DNA from: Linnemannia elongata
Taxonomy: Eukaryota > Mortierellomycota > Mortierellomycetes > Mortierellales > Mortierellaceae
Length of the DNA: 64,000 nt
NCBI GenBank assembly: GCA_036320915.1
Contig: JAXBDG010000004.1
Coordinates: 496,001-560,000, forward strand
Reading direction: 5' to 3'
Of this stretch, positions 56,727-64,000 are shown in pieces (the first letter of the stretch is position 1; each line of letters starts with the position of its first letter). Position numbers and translations under genes: made by a program. Under the pieces are notes generated by a model. It made no database searches. It had not been told where the DNA came from and saw only the letters and a list, made by a program, of their open reading frames with translations.

Positions 56727-58773
56727 TCAAGACTGCATCGAATGGAACCCAGAGTCAACAGCAGACGACGGTACTGGTAAGGATGCTACAGTTTCACTAG
56801 ATTCTACGAAGTCCTGAGGTGCGACCTCTGGCGAATCCTGCGATGACGGTTGGGCGATGACATTCGAATAGGCGGGGGCGCTGGAATAGCCCAAGTACGT
56901 GCTCTCCGGTACACTACTAAGTGGTACATGTGGTATTGATTCCAGCGACCCCTTCCGCGTTGTAGTTGCTGTTGTGCTTCCCGACGCTGAGTTAGATTCT
57001 GAGGCTCCAGACGCCGTTAGCTCGCCTTGCTTGGACAATGTCGTAACAACGTTCGGACGCGGGTGACTGGAAAACTGTGTTGTGACTCGTATCTGCGCCT
57101 GCACTGCTCTCATCTGCTCCTGTAGCACCCTCAATCGCTCCTGCAAGTGCTTCGGCACAGGCGTCATTGATGCTAAAGGAAGGGACTCGGTAGATGATGG
57201 TCGCCAATAGGGATGTTTTCCATCGAGGTACAAATAATTAGGCTCGCCGCTATCTCCTGACTTTCTGAAAGAAGCATTCTCGTCGTCATCCTCAGCAGTG
57301 GCGGAATCGTCTTTTACTACAGCGGCTGTGGTGATGTTGACCTTGTTCTTGCTCTTCCGAATCATTCGAAGCAATAAGAACACGGTCCCTGCAAGGACGA
57401 CAACGACTCCAACAACAATTCCGACGATGGCTCCTGTGGACAGTAGGGGCAACGATGGCGAGGCTAGTGGTGGGTTCGGGTCGACTCCTAATGAGTTTGT
57501 GATATTGACATCGTCGACCAAGTGCGTGTACCAGGATCCGTTGTCGTTGCCGAATGTGTACATTGTGTCTTCCTTCTTGAACAACCCAATCGTCGAGGAG
57601 CCGGTGTAGTTCCCGATCGGTACAAAGTAATCCATGCTGGTGATGTTGACATAAAACCAGTCTAAAATCGACAAAGCCGAAGAGTTTTTGTAATCCTTGA
57701 TCGGTAATATCCAGCCCGTAGTAATAGGACTATCACCTATAATCTAATTACAGAATTGAAAAACGCATATGGCATTCAATTAACGGTGACAGTTGGTCGC
57801 TAACATTCCTTCGAAATATGGCAATCAAATTTTGTGATAATTACCTCAGGCTCACGTCCGCAGAGAAGTGTCAAGCTACCGTTGAGGACATAAAGCACTT
57901 GTGTTGGAAACGTATTGCATTTGAGTGACGTGTCCTGTAATCTGCCTTTGCTGGCAGGGGTCGATAGACTGATGGCGGAGAGAGGGAAGGTCGTGAGGGT
58001 ACCAGGGTCCTCCGCATATTCATAATCATGTAGCAACACGGTCCTGTCTTGTCCGAGGGCGTAAAGTTGGTCATTACCGATCGCCAGTGCTTCTATTGAC
58101 ATCCCATGAATCGTTGTATTCTATGAGAACACATGAACGGATCCGACATACAAAAACAAAAAAGTAAGCAATGGTGGGTTTGATCGAATGCAAACGATCT
58201 GGCACACAACAATTAAGTGAATGATTTTCTTGCCATAGTCCAAAGGGCCTTGGGGGAGAGAGTTCTTGTGGACTCGATAACAGTCGCAAGATATATAGTA
58301 TTGTTCGAAGTGGAGATAGACGCATGGACGAGTACTTTAGAGGTACCGTTGTTAACATATCCCAAGGAGCGTCTACTAAAGACTCCTGACCAGGTGTATC
58401 CGGCATTGACAGTGACATTCATCCATGCGCCACTGGTAGGGTCGTATCTAATTCCGAAAGGGAACGTGGACGCTGTCGTCGACATAGCACCAGCGGATAG
58501 ACCGAACATCGTGAAGACCCCTTGTTCGTTGATAACGCACGAGCAATCAGCAGCAGCGACAGAATAAGGGTCTCCTGCTAGTTTCGAGCTTTCAAACATC
58601 GAGACCACGGACCAGGTGAGGTCCCCAGGGGAGATTGGCCTGGTGTTGGACTTGATAAGAACGGCGTAATTAATTTTTTTACTGCCTTGGCCATAGTCGT
58701 CGGCGTACGCAAGGCCGTAGTATGTTGTTGCACCCGGGTCTGTTGTCACGCAGACAAGGTCGATGACACCCAT
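56727..58773 (-). CDS. Gene B3: single-pass membrane protein of the A/B family, GC-AG intron
   Basis: Exons 58773-58234, 58120-57856 and 57736-56727 give 604 aa. Intron 1 has a non-canonical GCAAGA donor and CATAG acceptor in phase 0, where the other copies have GT; intron 2 (GTGAGC..ATAG) is phase 1, whereas it is phase 0 in the other copies. N-terminus MGVIDLVCVTTDPGATTYYG; NEQGVFTMFGLS; FGIRYDPTSGAWMNV (the GSMD-type stretch is deleted); VLVHASISTSNNTI. Exon 2: NTTIHGMSIEALAIGNDQLYALG. Exon 3: GLFKKEDTMYTFGNDNG, membrane segment STGAIVGIVVGVVVVLAGTV, basic RMIRKSKNK, then YLYLDGKHPYW, LASMTPVPKHLQERLRVLQE and SSHPRPNVVTT. Confidence 0.82.
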
Positions 58774-59428
58774 GCTGTGATGTTGCCGGTGGTGTTGGGA
58801 TGATGGTGATGTTCTTTGGGAGAAGTTGTCGAATGAACGTGCATGAAGGAGTGTGCGAATGAAAGCAAAGGAAACTGAAAAAAGAGCAAAAAGGAGGTGA
58901 GGGAAAGTGGAAAGGACTGAGCCAATTTGCCCTTTTCACTCTGCTCAATTGCAGATGTTTTTCCCAGCCGAGAGCCCATTCCAAGACCAAGCTGTGAATC
59001 AGGTTGTGATTTGGCGTTGACTGGATGAGAGCGTTTACCAAAGAACGGCACGCTGTCTTGACCTCGGTATCCACGCATTCATTCTTGAAAGCTCTTATTT
59101 ACTTTTCTTCTTCAGAACGACTCCTTCTGCCCCGTCTTTAACATGGTTAACTGGGAAGAATGACATTCTATCTGACGATCAGTCTTCAGACCCAAAAATA
59201 TTTTCTTCATTTTATTTTTTTGAATTATTTGCCATCATCAAGGATGTTTAATCTCGGCAAATGGTAACTCATATCACAGGGGATTAAGCGTGGAGGAGGA
59301 TAATAGTGCGGACGAAATGTGCTCACGTGAACCATCAGGAACTTGAGGCGCAACAGGTTGTAAACCTTGCGATGGCAATATTGCACTGACGCTGGTGTGT
59401 GCTTGAGACACAAGAAGTCGGTATTCTC
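58774..59428. other. Intergenic region B3-B4
   Basis: Carries the B3 upstream motif (minus strand, ATGGGCTCTCGGCTGGGAAA, about 58952-58972). No gene supported. Confidence 0.4.
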
Positions 59429-61374
59429 TCAACTTTCGGCTGGGCAAGTAGAAGGCAGAGCAAAAGAGGGTGACGGTGCTGACGTTGCTGATTCTACTGT
59501 TGGCGCTTTAGGTGTAGGTGTTGCTGTGCCTTCTGGATCCTGATCGAAGGCAGTGGAAGTTGCAGGCTCATTGCTGTAGGAGTCAGCTGTCGTGATGAGG
59601 TCAGGATGGGAGTTGTTGGAGAGCTGCCTTGCTAATATTTGTTCCTGTAATATCCGTATCTGGTCCTGGAGAGCTTTGAACTGCTCCTGAACGTATGGAG
59701 GCATAATTGGTGTTGGCACAATAGAAGGGAGGTCCGTGGATTCTATCCGGCTCTCTGGATATGTCGAGTCCGAGCATTTTCCTTCGAGATGGGAATAATT
59801 AGGTCCGTCTTTTTGTCCCTGCGCCTGTTGATCGTCGTTGGTGTTGCTGAGGGTTCGACTGGACTGGGACTTGTCGGTATTCGCTTTGAAGACTTTGTCT
59901 TTGACCTTCCTTTTCCTGCTCCAGTCGCTGGTCCACCTTCCCAGCAAGAACGTGCATACCGCAAAAACGAGGGTTCCAACAGCAATCCCAACGATCACTC
60001 CAGTCGAAAGTATGATAGGTTCCGGCGCAGGTGGAGGCGGTGGTGGATTGGGGTCGATGCCATAGGACTCTGCCACAATGACCTGGGAAGCCGTGTGATT
60101 GTACTCGAATCCTTCATAATTGCCATTGCCACACGCATAGATCGTTCCTTGATTCTTGACCAGAGCAAACGCCGAGGGACCGAGCTCGCGCCAGTCGCCG
60201 ATGGGGACAAAGAAATCCATATCGATCAGTGTGGCTGGGCCTTTTTGCGCAAATCCTTGGTCGATAGCGGTGTTGGGGTCCCTTATCGTAAGTTGTGTAG
60301 TGAGTTCGCCTACGTATGCTACATCAGGTTTCTATGAAGTGGAATGCAAAACGTTGAAGGAGACATTTAGTTGAACGTAATACGCAGAGCGATCTAACAA
60401 AGGTTATTTACATAACCTACTTACTTTATCTGGACAGAGTAGCAACAAGGTCTCGTTGAGGAAATATACGATTGGCTTTGGAGATCCATAACAATCGGCC
60501 GCCTGGGTTGTGTTGTATCTCGTGCTGACAGGAGTTGATGGACTAATGGTGGTAGTGTTGAGGGGGAATCCCGTGAAGTATGTCCTGTAGTGTTCACTCA
60601 CTCCTTCGCCGTAGGCATAAAGGTGATAGTTGGCGATTGCAACTGTGTGTAATGTTCTTCCATGAATAGTGGCATTCTAATAAAAACAGAGACGAGTGCG
60701 CGTTAGTGTTTAACAACCTGCAAAATCCAATGCGACTACTCGAGCGTCACATCAAAAACAAATACAAAAGGTATAGGATGATTGGATGAGTGTTTTGTTA
60801 CCATCGTCCAAAGTGCCGTAACTGCAAGAGTTCCTGTGGAATCGTTCACAGTCGCAAGGCTGACGACATTATTTGTGTCGGAGATGGACGCATGGACAAG
60901 GACCTTGGTGGCCCCAGTCTTGACATATCCGAGAGAGAATCTTGTAAAGCCACCCGACCAAGTGTGACCTTCCCCTACTGTGAGGTTCATCCATGCGCCC
61001 GTGCCCTGGTAATTGAAGCTAGGGTCCATCGATCCGTTAGGGTCGTAACGAAGTCCAAAGGGCACCTTGGTCGTCACCGATGACGAGCCTCTCTCGGCTC
61101 GACCAAACATCGTAAAGACGCCCTGCTCGTTGTACGCGCACGAGTAGTCAACGCCTTTAGCTGCATTAGGGTATCCTGCTAGTTTTGAGCTATCGAACAT
61201 GGAGATTGTGGTCCAAGTGATATTGGTAGACGACTCTGGGTTGGTGTTGGACCGGACAAGGATGGCGTACTCGGGCTTAACGTTGTTAGGGCCATAGCCT
61301 TGGGCAAATGCTAAACCGTAAAAAGCTGTAACACCTGGGTTTGTTGCTATGCATACGGCGTCGAGAAGACCCAT
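59429..61374 (-). CDS. Gene B4: single-pass membrane protein of the A/B family
   Basis: Exons 61374-60802, 60676-60425 and 60331-59429, phase 0 (GTAACA..TTAG, GTAAGT..ATAG), give 575 aa. N-terminus MGLLDAVCIATNPGVTAFYG; NEQGVFTMFGRA; FGLRYDPNGSMDPSFNY; VLVHASISDTNNVVSLATV. Exon 2: NATIHGRTLHTVAIANYHLYAYG and LLLLCPDK. Exon 3: ALVKNQGTIYACGNGN, Pro-rich stalk (NPPPPPPAPEP), membrane segment LSTGVIVGIAVGTLVFAVCTF, basic RWTSDWSRKRK, then YSHLEGKC, a coiled coil with LQDQIRILQEQI and a degenerate SHPDLITT. Its tail is about 50 residues shorter than B1 and B2. Confidence 0.82.
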
Positions 61375-62367
61375 GCTGTGGCAATGTTGTTGCTGATGTT
61401 GATGTTAATGTCGGGTGATGTCTTTCCGGTGAAGTTGTCGAATGAGGGTTGGTAAATGAGAGAAGGAAGTGTGCGGATGGAGTGAACAAGAGCAAGTAAA
61501 ATAGAGTGCGAGAAAACATAACAAAACAGGGCCGAGAGGGGTCCAACGGCTGCAGGCAGGGACGGGGGATGAAAAGATTGCATCCATTCGTGCATGATTT
61601 AGTTCTCTTTTCCCAACCATGAGCCCATACCATTCAAGGTGCAGGACGGGGGGTGAGCAACGAAGATTTTCCTTAACCATCAGTCAATGCACAACGTGTA
61701 ACTAAGGGCAGTTAGCCGTGTTGTCCTTGCAGACATCCATTATTGAGGCTATATGTTTGTATTCTTCTTTATCGACCTCTTCGTCCTTGTCTAGCTCTAG
61801 GTACTAGCAATTGGCTGGGGGGAGGAGTCTTCGACGCGAAGATCAGTCCACTGATCAGACCAGTTCAATTGATTGAAGGGCCGCACCAGAATAAAGTGTT
61901 ACTCATCTGAGTTTAAAAGCTGGCGTCAAAGAAACGACCATAAGTGCTTATTTTCGTACCTGTTTTTGCGCTCCAATCAACATAGTACACTAGCCCGTGT
62001 GTCTTTTTTTCAGTTATGCAGGACCATGAGGGGCCTTTACATTCAGGATATGTGAGGCATGGTACACTCTCTTCTGTGGATATTCCTAATAGACAAGTTG
62101 GGCTTTTTCTCTCCCCCTCTCTAGTCCCTTTTCGCGACAATCTTTGTTTTAAAGATTTCACCGAGGAGGAGGAGAAGGAGGAGGAGGACTGATCATCGAT
62201 TTCAAAGGTCAATTCACTTTTAAAGTGTGAACAGATCAATTGATCAATCAATTATCATCAGACCCTCATGTTAAAAAATCTTCCAACCAAGTTTGAAGCA
62301 TAAAACATCAAAAGAGATTGTCCCATTTCTTACAGCTTCATTAATATTATTATTACAGGCAGTTTTT
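61375..62367. other. Intergenic region B4-B5
   Basis: Carries the B4 upstream motif (minus strand, GGTATGGGCTCATGGTTGGG, about 61605-61634). A GAGGAGGA-type purine run lies at about 62161-62190. No gene supported. Confidence 0.4.
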
Positions 62368-63500
62368 TCATATCGACCTTCTTTTCTTCTTTTCAGATGT
62401 GTGGATGATTTGGGATGGTACAAGAGCATGGGGCGCTCCAAACTCCGGGCTGGGCTTAGTATTACGCGGGATCGAAGGAGGTGAAGACGACATTGGTGTG
62501 GATGAAACATGTGGATCCTGAGATGACTGTCCATATTCAGTCGCGATCGGAGATGCGCTGAGTGACGATGCTTCTGTACTGGTTGCTGGTTGTGCGGGTG
62601 GGACAAATGGTGTGGGTTGCCATGCTGCTTGTGGTGCTCCTGACCAACCTGGATAAGGTATTGATGGGCTGGAGGTAGCTGGATCTGTGCTGTAGGCTGT
62701 TGTGACAACGTTAGGCCGAGGGTGGGATGAGAACTGTAAGGCCTGCATGTGGTCCTGATAGGTTTGATGTTGTTGCTCTTGTGACAGAGGTGTGATGGGC
62801 GCCATCGGTAAGTGAGATGTCGGTGTAGCATGCTGTTGAAGTTGATGATTTTGTCCAGGTGTGAAGCCGGGGTTGTAATAATTAGGTCCACCATTGTGTC
62901 TTGGCTCGAGGTTGGACGTAGTCAAAGGCCCTATTGCTTCGTTAGCCTTGGTCTTTTTCTTCCCGTTCCTGGAGATGAACAAATACGAAATCCCTCCTAA
63001 AACAATAATTCCCACAACAACGCCGACTATTGCCCCCGTAGACTCTCCACCCGAGCCCGAACCACCGCCACCATTCTGGGGCGACGTGGGGTTCGGATTA
63101 ATCCCCACCGAATCCGTTACATTTACTTGCTGTAGGGCCTTGACAGTCTTCCATCCCGTCCCGTCGTCTCCAAAGGCATACATGTCGTCGTAACTGGTCA
63201 CCAGCGCGAAAAAGAGTCTTTGACTGGTGTTTGGTGGACCAATAGTACCGTTTCCAAGGGGAGCGAACGAGCCGATGGGAGAGGGGAATCGGGCGGTAAA
63301 GTTCTGCGGCTTTCCGACGGTCACTTTTGTGGGGGAATCGATGAATGTGTAGATTGCACTAGGGAGAAATTGGATGCTGCTGTCTTTTGACTACAAGGTG
63401 CAAAGCAAACGAAAAGGGTCGAGAGGGTAAGGCGGGAAGATCTTTAGTATGTCAAGTGTTGTTGAAGGGGATTCATGTTTTTAGCGAGGCAAAAATAGAC

Positions 63501-63533
<33 letters not shown>

Positions 63534-64000
63534 AAAGAAAAGGGTAGAAAGATATCGTGCTAAAAAGTTCAATCTCTCACTCAGTCTCAATCAAAGAAAA
63601 GATCCATTTTCCACACTTACAACATCGCGGACATTGATGAGGGTAAGGTTTCCGTCCTTGGCATGCATAATGTTTGTTTGCGAATCAGGGTGGACATAAA
63701 AAACCGTCGAAGTGTCATAGATCTTGTCTTGAGGCTGGGGCGAAAGGGCCCCAGGAATGAGAGGGAAACTGGTGAGGAAGGCTTGGTAGGTGTGCATGAT
63801 GTTCCTGTAGGCATATGCGTACAGACGGTTATTGCCGATCGCAATCTGGTTCGGGTATCCGTGCGTTGTCCTGTTCTATTGTCATTTTATTTGAAACGGG
63901 TGAATGTGAAATGGAGAGTTCTGCGCCATTAAAAACATGAAAAGTACACCAATCAACACATACCCTTACAGTAATGTTTGGTAAAAAACAAACCCTTAGT
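62368..64000 (-). CDS. Gene B5: A/B family membrane protein, 5' part outside the window
   Basis: Partial. The last 31 bp of exon 1 (64000-63970, ending ...LPNIT before GTAAGG), exon 2 (63875-63621) and exon 3 (63390-62368) join in phase 0. Exon 2: NRTTHGYPNQIAIGNNRLYAYAY. Exon 3: FALVTSYDDMYAFGDDG, a Gly/Ser-rich stalk (NGGGGSGSGGESTG), membrane segment AIVGVVVGIIVLGGISYLFI, basic SRNGKKKTK, then LPMAPITPLSQEQQ, a His/Gln-rich helix and FSSHPRPNVVTTAYS. The tail is Pro/Ser/Thr-rich. It is the most divergent B copy. The intron after exon 2 carries an A-tract of about 30 bp (63503-63531). Confidence 0.78.

Noticed and set aside
1..64000. tRNA, rRNA genes or CRISPR arrays
   Set aside because: No cloverleaf B-box pattern, rRNA block or regularly spaced identical repeats were seen; the tandem repeats present are transposon termini, an FG-coding repeat and LRR codons.

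Overview
The window looks like a fungal chromosome segment, most likely from Mortierellomycota. The reasons are short GT-AG introns of about 50-175 bp with phase-0/1 junctions, pyrimidine-rich leaders, an F-box/leucine-rich-repeat gene with short regular repeats, Crinkler (CRN) N-terminal domains, small cysteine-rich secreted proteins, and dense LTR, LINE, hAT and Tc1 elements. The taxon is an inference; no rRNA or marker gene is present.

The left third (1-21 kb) is a transposon nest. A LINE on the minus strand (about 12,716 down to beyond base 1) has ORF1 (RRM-like plus CCHC) and ORF2 joined by a TAATG stop/start overlap. ORF2 is cut by a complete 8,685-bp chromovirus-type Ty3/gypsy element (1447-10131) with identical 141-bp LTRs and a 5-bp target duplication; if one target copy is removed, the LINE frame continues exactly through the endonuclease S-D-H motif. 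The gypsy element carries an extra 254-283-aa ORF before Gag-Pol. A complete hAT transposon (13143-17322) follows, with long inverted termini and an 8-bp target duplication. Next come a frameshifted small secreted protein gene, a MITE-like inverted repeat, and a decayed second gypsy copy (18.5-21.0 kb).

The middle (21-38 kb) holds LTR-like dispersed repeats, a 1.3-kb segment duplicated 14 kb away, a Tc1/mariner remnant, two small secreted proteins, a frameshifted F-box/LRR gene, LINE remnants (one 5'-truncated with an 18-bp target duplication), a four-exon T5orf172/GIY-YIG-like gene and a Crinkler remnant.

The right third (38-64 kb) is gene-rich. It holds two tandem plus-strand genes (A1, A2) and a head-to-tail array of at least five minus-strand genes (B1-B5, the last leaving the window). 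Each complete gene has three exons, a long non-cytosolic-looking N-terminal domain, one mid-protein membrane segment and a cytoplasmic tail. I do not recognise this family. Shared exon architecture, N-terminal motifs, an HPRPN-like tail motif and an upstream motif indicate that A and B are divergent subfamilies of one expanding surface-protein family. Between them lie a second Crinkler pseudogene and a two-exon VIT/von Willebrand A protein of 1,189 aa with nucleoporin-like FG repeats. The A/B family is the best candidate for an undescribed system in this window.
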